This document shows, in pieces, positions 34,564-42,629 of a stretch of DNA of 52,556 nt (its first letter is position 1; every line of letters starts with the position of its first letter). The notes beneath the pieces were generated by a model, which had not been told where the DNA came from, made no database searches, and saw only the letters and a list, made by a program, of their open reading frames with translations. The DNA is taken from positions 1 to 52,556 of the forward strand of contig CAYIGH010000004.1 in the NCBI GenBank assembly GCA_964362915.1. The letters are read 5' to 3'. The DNA is from JAUSIK01 sp964362915. Lineage in GTDB: Archaea > Nanobdellota > Nanobdellia > Pacearchaeales > GW2011-AR1. A program made the translations under genes and the position numbers.

Positions 34564-35265
34564 ATGGAAAGCGTTTTGAAGAAGATTTTTTCTGGAAAAT
34601 CTGATGAAGTGGTGCATAATGAATTTATCAAATTTAGCAGAGGAATTTTTGATAATAGATATCTAATTGAAGCAAAAAAACAGAAAGATAGGTGGAATAT
34701 TAAAACAGGATATGAATTTGCTAATTTTTTAGTTGAAAAATGCTTGATTAAAGTAAATGGAGAAGTTGATTTAAGCGGAGTTATTGTTTATACTGGAAAT
34801 TTAAGTGATTCTAAAGTTCCTATTGAAAGAATTAAGCAATTTATGGGGGTGAAACAATATATTATTAATACAAGGATTAATACATCTGATGTTTTAGATT
34901 TAATGCATAAGCATCCAAAAGCATTTTATGCTTTATCTTTTAAGTTTGATGATGGTGAATTAAAAATAAAGCCAAAGGCCCCTAAAGGCGCTAAGCCTTC
35001 TAATAAAGGAGGAGGCAAGCCAAAAGCTGATTTTTGCTCTTTAAAAACTAATGATAAAAGCATTATAGATGACTTGTTTTTCGATTTTCCTGATTTTAAT
35101 GAAATACAAATTAAACATACTCTAAAAATTGATGAGGTAATTATTCCAAAAGGAGTTGATGATCCTGTACAAATGCGGAAAATGTCAAAGAGGAGAGGGA
35201 AAATAATTAGGGAAATTAATGCTGGCGGGCAGAGCGAGAAAAGAGAGGTTGAGTTTGAGGCGTAA
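34564..35265 (+). CDS. Conserved-looking hypothetical protein
   Basis: A 233-residue soluble protein without a recognised domain. The first 140 residues look alpha/beta, with LVEKCLIKVNGEVDLSGVIVYTG. A Lys/Gly/Pro-rich linker (around PKGAKPSNKGGGKPK) follows, then a C-terminal domain and a basic tail (RKMSKRRGKIIREI). The linker and tail suggest nucleic-acid contact, but this is only a guess. The ATG at 34564 is 26 bases from a TTTATAAAG box and is preferred over the GTG at 34561. Confidence 0.6.
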   Translation: MESVLKKIFSGKSDEVVHNEFIKFSRGIFDNRYLIEAKKQKDRWNIKTGYEFANFLVEKCLIKVNGEVDLSGVIVYTGNLSDSKVPIERIKQFMGVKQYIINTRINTSDVLDLMHKHPKAFYALSFKFDDGELKIKPKAPKGAKPSNKGGGKPKADFCSLKTNDKSIIDDLFFDFPDFNEIQIKHTLKIDEVIIPKGVDDPVQMRKMSKRRGKIIREINAGGQSEKREVEFEA

Positions 35266-35281
35266 ATTTAATAAAGTTTAT

Positions 35282-35548
35282 TTACTTAGTTTCTAGGAAT
35301 TTATTAATATAATATATTATTTTTTCTTTCATGTTAGCATTTATTGAGACTTCTTCTCCATAATGCGTTGGCTTACTGAATAATATGCCCTCTCTCTTAA
35401 GTTCTTTGGCCATATCTTTTACCCTCTTTCTTATTTCAGGAGGAAAGCCTTTTGGCACGTTGTCTATTGAAGTATGACTATGTTTAAACTTCCCTAAACG
35501 AGATAATTTATGTAATATCTTCCCTTTTATTTCTTCATCTGACCACAT
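35282..35548 (-). CDS. Small winged-helix-like protein
   Basis: An 88-residue basic protein with the helix pattern of a small winged helix: DEEIKGKILHKLSRLGKF, then IRKRVKDMAKELKREGILF and a short hairpin before a final helix. It may bind DNA or RNA. It is divergent from the wHTH gene at 35614, and each has its own TATA-like box in the 65-base gap. Confidence 0.5.
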   Translation of the reverse strand: MWSDEEIKGKILHKLSRLGKFKHSHTSIDNVPKGFPPEIRKRVKDMAKELKREGILFSKPTHYGEEVSINANMKEKIIYYINKFLETK

Positions 35549-35613
35549 CTTAAAGTCTATTATATTATACTTTGAACAGTAATATTTATATACTTTTCTA
35601 CTTATAAGATTTT

Positions 35614-35931
35614 ATGGAAAAATCATTATTAATAAAATTTTTAGGAGAGAATCCTGTATTTAGAATAGTAGATTTTTTAATTGAGAATAAAGGGCTTGAT
35701 TTCTCGAAAAAGGAAATTGTTGAAGGAGCTGGAATATCCAGAGCATCTTTATTTAATTGTTGGAATCAGTTAGAATCTCAGGGAATTGTGGTTGTAAAAA
35801 GAAAATTTGGCAAAACAAAATTGTATAGTTTAAATTCAGAGAGTCCTATTGTAAGAAAATTACTTGAATTGGAAAGTGTCCTGATTGCCAAAGCTTTGGA
35901 GAAAGAAAAAGAAACTGAGATTTTGGCTTAA
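35614..35931 (+). CDS. Winged helix-turn-helix regulator
   Basis: A 105-residue single-domain transcription regulator. FSKKEIVEGAGISRASLFNC is the helix-turn-helix, followed by the wing KRKFGKTKLYSLN and a C-terminal dimerisation helix. It resembles ArsR/MarR-like archaeal wHTH proteins. No effector-binding residues are evident. An ATATTTATATAC box lies about 26 bases before the ATG. Target unknown; it converges on the cobO gene. Confidence 0.7.
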   Translation: MEKSLLIKFLGENPVFRIVDFLIENKGLDFSKKEIVEGAGISRASLFNCWNQLESQGIVVVKRKFGKTKLYSLNSESPIVRKLLELESVLIAKALEKEKETEILA

Positions 35932-35935
35932 TAAT

Positions 35936-36490
35936 TTAATATTCCAGGCCTTTCCTAGCCATTATGCCTTTATCATAAGGGTGCTTGATTTTTTTGATTT
36001 CTGTTACTAAATCAGCCAATTCAAATATTTTTGGAAAAGGAATATGCGAGCCTGTTAAAATTAATTCTTTATTTTTTGGCTTATTTTCTATTAATTCTAT
36101 TATTTTCTCTTCCTGAAGAATCTTTAATTGGACAGCATAGAGTATTTCGTCAGCTATTATTATATCATAGTCTTGATTTAGCGAGGATTTTAAGTATTCT
36201 AGAGCTGTTTTTACTTTTTCTATATGGTGTTGTTTTGGCTTTCCTACTATCCAAGAGCCTGCACCAAATCTTTTATAAGAAAAATTATCGAATTTTTCTA
36301 AAGCCCTTATTTCACCAGGATGCTCAATTTCATAATCTCCTGCGCCGTTTTTCATAAATTGAACTAGGTGAACTGAAAAACCAGAGCCGCATGCTCTTAA
36401 AGCAGTGCCCAAAGCAGAAGTTGTTTTCCCTTTTCCATTTCCCCAAAAAATTTGGACTAAGCCTAGTTTTGATTTATCTGGCTGAGACAT
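35936..36490 (-). CDS. cobO: Cob(I)alamin adenosyltransferase, CobO/BtuR type
   Basis: A 184-residue P-loop enzyme with FWGNGKGKTTSALGTALRACG at the N-terminus, DIIIADEILYAV as Walker B, LILTGSHIPF, and the family's closing pattern HPYDKGIMARKGLEY. It adenosylates corrinoids to give adenosylcobalamin or its precursors. No other cobalamin genes are visible in the window. It overlaps the small membrane protein gene upstream by 28 bases, so the two are co-transcribed. Confidence 0.9.
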   Translation of the reverse strand: MSQPDKSKLGLVQIFWGNGKGKTTSALGTALRACGSGFSVHLVQFMKNGAGDYEIEHPGEIRALEKFDNFSYKRFGAGSWIVGKPKQHHIEKVKTALEYLKSSLNQDYDIIIADEILYAVQLKILQEEKIIELIENKPKNKELILTGSHIPFPKIFELADLVTEIKKIKHPYDKGIMARKGLEY

Positions 36491-36747
36491 TGGTCTTTAT
36501 ATGATCCTGATTTCTCACAAAGATTTTTATTATTTATTGCTATAGAAAGTTTATAATAGCAGGATTCTTTATATTCTTTTGATGTTATTTTTTCACAAAA
36601 AATAGGATCTTTATTTTTTATTGCAAGCTCCGCATAATTTTTATTTGTCTTTTTTTCTATTAGTTTGGGGATAAATATTATTATTGAGAATACAATTAGA
36701 AATAAAATAAAGATTATTATTAAATGTGCGAAATCTTTACTTAGCAT
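36463..36747 (-). CDS. Small membrane protein with duplicated Cys motif
   Basis: A 94-residue protein with an N-terminal transmembrane helix (LIIIFILFLIVFSIIIFIP) and a soluble tail holding four cysteines in two halves: PIFCEKITSKEYKESCYYKL and NKNLCEKSGSYKDQCL. This recurring x-C-x-K-x-C pattern appears in many DPANN membrane proteins; its role is unknown to me. The frame is open to 36801, but the ATG at 36747 lies 26 bases from an AAATTTAAA box and fits better. It is coupled to cobO. Confidence 0.55.
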   Translation of the reverse strand: MLSKDFAHLIIIFILFLIVFSIIIFIPKLIEKKTNKNYAELAIKNKDPIFCEKITSKEYKESCYYKLSIAINNKNLCEKSGSYKDQCLSQINQN

Positions 36748-37060
36748 GTTTAAAAACAGAGGGAAGAGTTTAAATTTGTTTCTAATAAGTGATATTGTCA
36801 ACTTATCTAGAGGTAGGCAAATTATCCTCTGCTTTATAGCTGATTGTGTTTTAATTATATTTTATAAAAATATCCAAAAGTATTTTATTGTCGGACATTA
36901 GATAATAAATAGATTAAAAAAGGATAAAAAATATTGTTTTCATAAAGCGTCGGTATTAATTTCAGGCATATCATGTTATCTTGACAGTATCCTAATAAGT
37001 GAAGATTTATATAGGATAATACTTTATAATATCTAATGTTATTTGGTAATATAAAGTAAT
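36748..37060. other. Intergenic region before the RHH-pilin operon
   Basis: About 310 bases between divergent genes. It contains the promoter of the 36747 gene, an ATTTATATAGG TATA-like stretch near 37005, and an inverted repeat at 37020-37058. A weak plus-strand frame here has no recognisable protein. Confidence 0.5.
37020..37058. promoter_or_regulatory. Inverted repeat before the RHH gene, possible operator
   Basis: TACTTTATA (37020-37028) and its exact complement TATAAAGTA (37050-37058) end 2 bases before the RHH start codon. RHH repressors often bind such half-sites to control their own operon. Confidence 0.4.
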
Positions 37061-37213
37061 ATGAAGGAGAGAATATCTGCTACCGTTGATGAAAGAACTA
37101 TAAAATTTTTAGATTCTTTAATAAAAAACAGGAAGTATAGGAATAAATCTCATGTTATCGAGAAAGCGATTGAGATTTTATGGGAGGAAGAAAATGATAA
37201 GAATAAGGAATGA
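37061..37213 (+). CDS. Ribbon-helix-helix DNA-binding protein
   Basis: A 50-residue CopG/Arc-type RHH protein. The strand is RISATVDERTIKFLDSLI, the first helix follows, and KYRNKSHVIEKAIEILWEE is the second helix with the typical N-cap S. It is the first gene of the pilin/cysteine-rich block, and the next start (37194) lies inside it behind a GGGAGG Shine-Dalgarno-like run, so the two are translationally coupled. It is a good candidate for an autoregulator of the block. It lacks a toxin partner, so an antitoxin role is less likely. Confidence 0.75.
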   Translation: MKERISATVDERTIKFLDSLIKNRKYRNKSHVIEKAIEILWEEENDKNKE

Positions 37214-38003
37214 ATCTGATTTTGCATCATTGTTTAAGAAGAATTATAAAAAAGGGCAGATGATGATATGGGTGATATTAGCTATAAGTATAGTTGTGAT
37301 AATAATGCTTTTCTTTTTTTTAAGAGGCAGAATAATTAGGCCTGGTCTTGAAGAAAGAATTGAACTAGATCCTAGTACATTTATTGATAATTGTGTTAAA
37401 GAAAGTGTGGAAGAAGCAATTGATATTATTCTTCCACAAGGAGGATTTATTGCACCAAAACATACTAAGATGTATAACAACATTAATGTAAGCTATTTAT
37501 GTTATAATGCCGGGAATTATCTGCCTTGTATAAATGAACATCCTATGTTCTTAAATGAAATCAAAGATGAAATAGAAGATTATATTAGTCCTAAAATTAA
37601 TAGGTGTTTTGAAGATTATAAAACTGAAATAGAAAAAAGAAATGCTGATGTTAAATTAGGGATAATGAAGCTTGAAGTGAAACTTGCGCCTAATAGGGCT
37701 TTTGTTGACATTGAAAAAGACGTGAGTATAAGGTTTAAAGACCAAAATTATAATTATAATGAATTTAATATAGGAATTATAAGCCCGGTTTATAATTTGG
37801 CTAGATTGGCTGTAGAGATAGCGAGTCAAGAAGCTAAATATTGTTATTTTGAATATGTTGGATATATGATATTATATCCTAAATTCAAGATTAATAGAAA
37901 TTCATTTAGTGATTCAACTGAAATTTATACTTTAAAGGATAAAAAATCTGGAAAAGAAATGAATATAGCTATAAGGAGCTGTGCAATTCCGCCAGGATTT
38001 TAA
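37194..38003 (+). CDS. Pilin-like surface protein, copy 1
   Basis: A 269-residue protein with a class III (type IV pilin-like) signal: a basic N-terminus, KKGQMMIWVILAISIVVIIM, then RGR, where prepilin peptidase would cut after the Gly. The extracellular part has paired cysteines (NCVKES, SYLCYNAGNYLPC, NRCFEDY) and ends SCAIPPGF. It is homologous along its length to the protein at 41811-42629. The start at 37194 follows a GGGAGGAAG ribosome-binding site inside the RHH gene; an earlier in-frame ATG at 37152 would add a basic, non-signal tail. It lies 14 bases before the giant cysteine-rich gene. Confidence 0.7.
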   Translation: MIRIRNESDFASLFKKNYKKGQMMIWVILAISIVVIIMLFFFLRGRIIRPGLEERIELDPSTFIDNCVKESVEEAIDIILPQGGFIAPKHTKMYNNINVSYLCYNAGNYLPCINEHPMFLNEIKDEIEDYISPKINRCFEDYKTEIEKRNADVKLGIMKLEVKLAPNRAFVDIEKDVSIRFKDQNYNYNEFNIGIISPVYNLARLAVEIASQEAKYCYFEYVGYMILYPKFKINRNSFSDSTEIYTLKDKKSGKEMNIAIRSCAIPPGF

Positions 38004-38017
38004 ATGCCGAGGATAAT

Positions 38018-41000
38018 ATGACAAAAAACAAATTTAAAATAGGATTACAGATTTTTTTATTAATAGCAAGTATCTTCGCATTTTCCTATATTTTAAATGA
38101 GAGTTTAGAAGGAATAGTTATTGCAAAAAATAGAAGTGATAAGATAAGCGTATTAAATATCCTGCCTTTGGCTTTAAAGATAATGGTCAGGTTAATATTT
38201 AGTGAAAAAACTCTTGCCTCTGCTTTAGAAGCGAGTGATTTAGGTACCGGAACTGCAACTTGTATAAATGGGAAGGATGGAAGCATATGCCAAGAATATC
38301 CTACTAGCGAATGTACTTCTAAATGTACTGCTGAATGTTTACCTACAACAAGAGATAACGTACCTTCCTGTAAATTAGGCACATGTTATGATCCTAATAT
38401 TGGAACATGCCAAGAAAGAGCGACAAAAGAAGCGTGTGAATCAGATGGAGGCAGATGGTTTGATGATCCTGCTGGGAATGTAGCAGAGTGCCAGAAAGCG
38501 TGCTGCGTTGTAGGAGATGATGCTATACCTTTAGTTACAGGAAGAGAATGCGCTAAAATAGGAGAGACTAGCGGCATTACAACAGTATACAGAATAGATA
38601 AGAAAAAGGAGATAGAATGTCTTGCATTGGCTAAAACTCAAACAGAGGGTGCATGTGTTTTTGAAGGCAGTGAAGAAAGAAAATGCAAGTTTCTAACGAA
38701 GGGAGAATGCTTAACAAATAATGGAAGATTCTATGAAGGTACATTATGTACGCATCCTGAGCTAAATATGGGCTACGAAAAGCAGGCAACTGCCAGATGT
38801 GTTGAGGGAAAAGATGAAATATACTGGTTTGACAGCGAGGGAAATAGGGAGAATATTTATGATGCTAACAAAGTTAAAAGCTGGAATAATGGATATATTC
38901 TGCCAAAAGAAGATGCTTGTGAACTTGAAGAAAGGAATGATGCTTTAAGAAATCAGAAAACATGTGGAAATTGCAATAGGATTTTAGGAAGCGTTTGCGG
39001 ACAGAAAACTGGAAATGAGAAATTATCTGACAATAGTATAGATGTTGTTTGCAGAGATCTTAGATGCAGAGATAAAGAAGGTAATATAAGAGAAAATGGA
39101 GAGAGCTGGTGTGAATATCAAGGGGCTATTGGTGTTGACCAAGGTGCTGGAGGATTCAGCAGGTCTGTTGATACACCCGGAAGCAGGCATTTTAGAGCAA
39201 CTTGTATAGATGGAAATATACAAATTGATCCTTGTGCGGATTATAGAAATGAAGTCTGTGTTGAACAAAGAAATAAAAGGGATGATGGAGAAGAGATATC
39301 CAGTTCTGCCTGCATAACTAATTTGTGGCAATTATGCTTGAATTACAATTCAAAAGTTGAAGGTAAGGGAGAAGAGCGATTAGCATCTATAGAAAAAAGG
39401 AATAGTGAATGTTTAAAGAATCCTCAATGCACTTTAAAAGAAATAGATATTGCTGATAAATTCAAATTTGAACTGTGTGTGCCTAAATATGCTCCCGGGT
39501 TTGATTTGAAAAAGAATGCAGAGGGTGGAGAACTAAGCTGTGCGTTTGGAAACCAGAAATGCACTGTTATATTTGTAAAAGAATTGACAGGATGGAAGGC
39601 CAAAGTAAATAAAGGATGCTTGGAAAAAAGATTTGCAGAGCAAATGAATGATTTGTGCATGAGTTTGGGAGATTGCGGGGCAAGTGTTAATTATAATGGC
39701 GACTTAACTGAAAATTATAGGGTCCATAATACCAAAAAACTTGATAAAAATTACTTAGAAGGGCTTAAAGAATATTCTGAAACAGTAAAAGGACAATATG
39801 CTGATATTAATATTGGTGCTTATATAAATGCAGTTGGAGGAATGGAAAAATTAGGAGGGAGTTTTGATAATCCTACTCCTGACGAGCTTGCTCTTGGAGG
39901 AACTATTGCTGGAATAACAGGAGGACTTATTCTTTTAGGAATTAAAGGTGGAGTTTTTACTGGAACAGGAGCATTAGCCCCACTCATCCAAACAGGTTAT
40001 GTATCTACTGTTGGAATCGCAGGGGCATTAGCTGGAGCAGCTATAGGATTTGCAGTTACTTCTTTATTAATTCAATACACTGGCATAGGCGCTGGATTAG
40101 ACCCTGCAATGACATGGAGCCTGATTGCGGGAGGAACTTTGGGAGGGGCTCTTATAGGGGCTTATGTTACTGGATTGTCAAGCAGTGTTGCAAGTAGTTT
40201 GGGTGCTAGTTCAGCTACTGCAGCGGCGAGTGCGGCAGCAGCGGCAGCTGTTGCTGGCTTAGTATTGATTGTGGTTGCTGTTATCATTATTGTTGTATTA
40301 ATTGTTATGGGAATAGGAGACACAAAAAAGAGAATAGTTGAATTTCAGTGCCAGCCATGGCAGGCATCTCTTGGAGGCGCAAAATGTGGAGAATGTGGAA
40401 AAGACAGCTATCCTTGTTCTAAATATGCCTGCCAAGCATTAGGACAAAGCTGTGAATTAGTCAACGAAGGAACAAGAGAGGAAAAATGTATTAATATAAA
40501 TCCTGGAGATGTTAGCGCTCCTATTATAAAACCTTGGAGGGAAATATTAACTAGCGGATATAAATATAGTGAAGTTTCTGATAATGGAGTCAAAATAGCC
40601 GGCGAGGGCAATGATGGATGTATAGGCTCTTACACTAATATAATTTTTGGAATAAGTTTGAATGAACCAGGGCAATGCAGATATGATGTAAAAAGCACTG
40701 CTAATTTTGATGAGATGGAATTTGATTTTGGAGCGAGGAATTTATTTTTATATAATCATTCACAGTTTTTCAGCATGCCTGACATAGCCAGCTTAGGATT
40801 GCCAGGATATGACCCTAATAGAAGAGCTGATTTTAATTTAAATGTCAGATGTATAGATTCAAGAGGGAATGGAAAAGATGCAAAAGAATATATTATTAAC
40901 TTCTGTGTAAAGCCTGGAGAAGATAAATCTCCGCCTATAATAACAGGAAGAGAGCCTGTAAATGAATTTGTTAAATTTGATGCTTTGAGCATAGATGCTG

Positions 41001-41821
41001 CTGTTTTCACTAACGAGCCTGCTGAATGCAAATGGAGTTTGTATTCTAATAAGAAATATGATGAAATGGAAAAAAGTTTTGAATGTGCAAATGATATAGA
41101 AGATAGGGAATCATTACTAGGATGGAAATGCGATACTACATTTGATATTAATAAAATTGATAATGTTTTCTACATAAAGTGCAAGGATCAGCCTTGGAAT
41201 GCTGGAAATGAGAGCAAGAGGAATGAAATGAGCAATCCTTATGAGTTTAGAATTAAAAAAACAGCTAATCCATTGGTTATTGATTATGTTAAGCCGAATA
41301 ATGAAACCTTAATTTTTGGAGTAGGGCCTGCTACTGTAATTTTAGAAATTAAAACATCAGGAGGAATTGATGGAAGAGCAACATGCTCTATTTTTGGATC
41401 TAATATGGGAGAAACATTTGGAACAATTCATAAGCAATTATTCAATAGAATAATTGCAGGGGATTATGAATTTCCAATTATGTGTGAAGATATTGCTGGG
41501 AATGTTGCAGAAGCCACATCTAAATTCAGAGTTGAATTAGATTCTGACTCGCCAATAATTACAAGAGTTTACAAACAAGGAGGAGATTTAGTTATTATTA
41601 CAAATGAAGATGGAGAATGCTCTTTTGTCAGAGACAGAAATGAAGGGGAAGCATGCAATTTTGCATTTGAAAACGGAACTTTAATGTCAGGATATGAAAA
41701 AATACATAGCACTGATTTCTATGTTTCTAAATATTATATTAAATGCAAGGACAAATGGGAACATGTTTCAGGAGACTGCAGTATTGTTGTTAAGGGGGAG
41801 GAGTATATGTATGAGGCATAG
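38018..41821 (+). CDS. Giant Cys-rich membrane/surface protein, fused form
   Basis: A 1267-residue protein without a known family. A hydrophobic N-terminal helix (residues 8-26) is followed by a cysteine-rich region (81-553, ending MSLGDCG), then a Gly/Ala-rich hydrophobic block (about 625-768) with several membrane segments. After it comes a seven-cysteine motif (Cys778 to Cys824, with GGAKCGECGKDSYPC), then beta-rich repeats with NEPAECKW, YIKCKDQPWNAG and CEDIAGNVAEA. The first half matches the protein at 42626-44143 and the second half that at 45666-48005, so this is the fused version of that pair. It is coupled to the pilin-like gene 11 bases before its end. Probably exported by Sec and disulfide-stabilised. 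Confidence 0.8.
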   Translation: MTKNKFKIGLQIFLLIASIFAFSYILNESLEGIVIAKNRSDKISVLNILPLALKIMVRLIFSEKTLASALEASDLGTGTATCINGKDGSICQEYPTSECTSKCTAECLPTTRDNVPSCKLGTCYDPNIGTCQERATKEACESDGGRWFDDPAGNVAECQKACCVVGDDAIPLVTGRECAKIGETSGITTVYRIDKKKEIECLALAKTQTEGACVFEGSEERKCKFLTKGECLTNNGRFYEGTLCTHPELNMGYEKQATARCVEGKDEIYWFDSEGNRENIYDANKVKSWNNGYILPKEDACELEERNDALRNQKTCGNCNRILGSVCGQKTGNEKLSDNSIDVVCRDLRCRDKEGNIRENGESWCEYQGAIGVDQGAGGFSRSVDTPGSRHFRATCIDGNIQIDPCADYRNEVCVEQRNKRDDGEEISSSACITNLWQLCLNYNSKVEGKGEERLASIEKRNSECLKNPQCTLKEIDIADKFKFELCVPKYAPGFDLKKNAEGGELSCAFGNQKCTVIFVKELTGWKAKVNKGCLEKRFAEQMNDLCMSLGDCGASVNYNGDLTENYRVHNTKKLDKNYLEGLKEYSETVKGQYADINIGAYINAVGGMEKLGGSFDNPTPDELALGGTIAGITGGLILLGIKGGVFTGTGALAPLIQTGYVSTVGIAGALAGAAIGFAVTSLLIQYTGIGAGLDPAMTWSLIAGGTLGGALIGAYVTGLSSSVASSLGASSATAAASAAAAAAVAGLVLIVVAVIIIVVLIVMGIGDTKKRIVEFQCQPWQASLGGAKCGECGKDSYPCSKYACQALGQSCELVNEGTREEKCININPGDVSAPIIKPWREILTSGYKYSEVSDNGVKIAGEGNDGCIGSYTNIIFGISLNEPGQCRYDVKSTANFDEMEFDFGARNLFLYNHSQFFSMPDIASLGLPGYDPNRRADFNLNVRCIDSRGNGKDAKEYIINFCVKPGEDKSPPIITGREPVNEFVKFDALSIDAAVFTNEPAECKWSLYSNKKYDEMEKSFECANDIEDRESLLGWKCDTTFDINKIDNVFYIKCKDQPWNAGNESKRNEMSNPYEFRIKKTANPLVIDYVKPNNETLIFGVGPATVILEIKTSGGIDGRATCSIFGSNMGETFGTIHKQLFNRIIAGDYEFPIMCEDIAGNVAEATSKFRVELDSDSPIITRVYKQGGDLVIITNEDGECSFVRDRNEGEACNFAFENGTLMSGYEKIHSTDFYVSKYYIKCKDKWEHVSGDCSIVVKGEEYMYEA

Positions 41822-42629
41822 CAAGAATTATAAACAAATTTCTCTTGATAGAATTATGCAAGTTTATGCAAAAAAGGGGCAGATGACTATATTTATTATA
41901 GTTGCTATAGTTATTGCAATACTTATTTTATTGTTCTTTTTACTCCGGCCTAGATTGCCTGGGATATTTGAAGAAGAGTTGTCTCCTACAAGCTATTTGA
42001 AAGGATGTATTGAGCCGGAAGTCAGGCCTGCTGTTGAGCTTCTTGCTAAACAAGGCAGCTATCAGGCCCCTGAGGGATATATAGAATATAAAGGGGCTAA
42101 AATAAAATATTTATGCTATACTGATGATAATTATGAAACGTGTAATGTGCAACAGCCAATGATAAAACAAAATTTTGAGAGAGAGCTTAATTTGATGTTG
42201 AAAAGCAGGGCAAATCAATGCGTGAGAAATTTAATCTCGGAATATGAAAAGAGAGGTTATGAAGTTTCTTCTGGAGGAATAGATTCTTCTGCTTCTATTG
42301 TTCCTAACAAAATCATTATCAGTTTTAATGCACCTTTAACTATTAGTAAAGAAACTAGTCAGAAATTCCAGAATTTTGATGCAGAAATAAATAGTGAAAT
42401 ATATGATCTTTTGTTTATTGCAAACAGCATTGTTGAATATGAGGCTGAATTAGGGGATAGTGCGACTGAATTATATCTGCAGTATTACCCTGATTTAAAA
42501 ATAGAAAAAATTAAATTAAGTGATGGAACTAAAATTTATAAGTTGAGTAATGTTATTACAGGAGAAGAGTTTAGTTTCGCTTCAAGAAGCTTGGCATGGC
42601 CTGCTGGCTACGGACTGGAGGAAATATGA
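41811..42629 (+). CDS. Pilin-like surface protein, copy 2
   Basis: A 272-residue paralogue of the protein at 37194. Its class III signal is YAKKGQMTIFIIVAIVIAIL. It shares GSYQAPEGY, IKYLCYTDDNYETCNVQQPM, NQCVRNLISEYEKRG and the SFASRSLAWPAGYG ending with the first copy (SCAIPPGF). The frame is open from 41694, but the ATG at 41811 is preceded by GGGGGAGGA and sits in the 11-base overlap with the giant gene. Its stop overlaps the next start as ATGA, so the order giant, pilin 2, Cys-rich N-half is a translationally chained operon. Confidence 0.7.
   Translation: MRHSKNYKQISLDRIMQVYAKKGQMTIFIIVAIVIAILILLFFLLRPRLPGIFEEELSPTSYLKGCIEPEVRPAVELLAKQGSYQAPEGYIEYKGAKIKYLCYTDDNYETCNVQQPMIKQNFERELNLMLKSRANQCVRNLISEYEKRGYEVSSGGIDSSASIVPNKIIISFNAPLTISKETSQKFQNFDAEINSEIYDLLFIANSIVEYEAELGDSATELYLQYYPDLKIEKIKLSDGTKIYKLSNVITGEEFSFASRSLAWPAGYGLEEI

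Noticed and set aside
36665..36901. Plus-strand open frame of 78 codons
   Set aside because: It overlaps the membrane protein gene on the other strand, has no start context and is only a low-complexity hydrophobic translation.
36491..37060. Cobalamin riboswitch near cobO
   Set aside because: The region upstream of the cobO transcription unit is AT-rich with no B12-box-like conserved core, and riboswitches of this class are not expected in archaea of this type.
37061..38003. RHH protein as antitoxin with the following gene as toxin
   Set aside because: The following gene has a prepilin-type signal peptide and extracellular cysteines, not a toxin fold.
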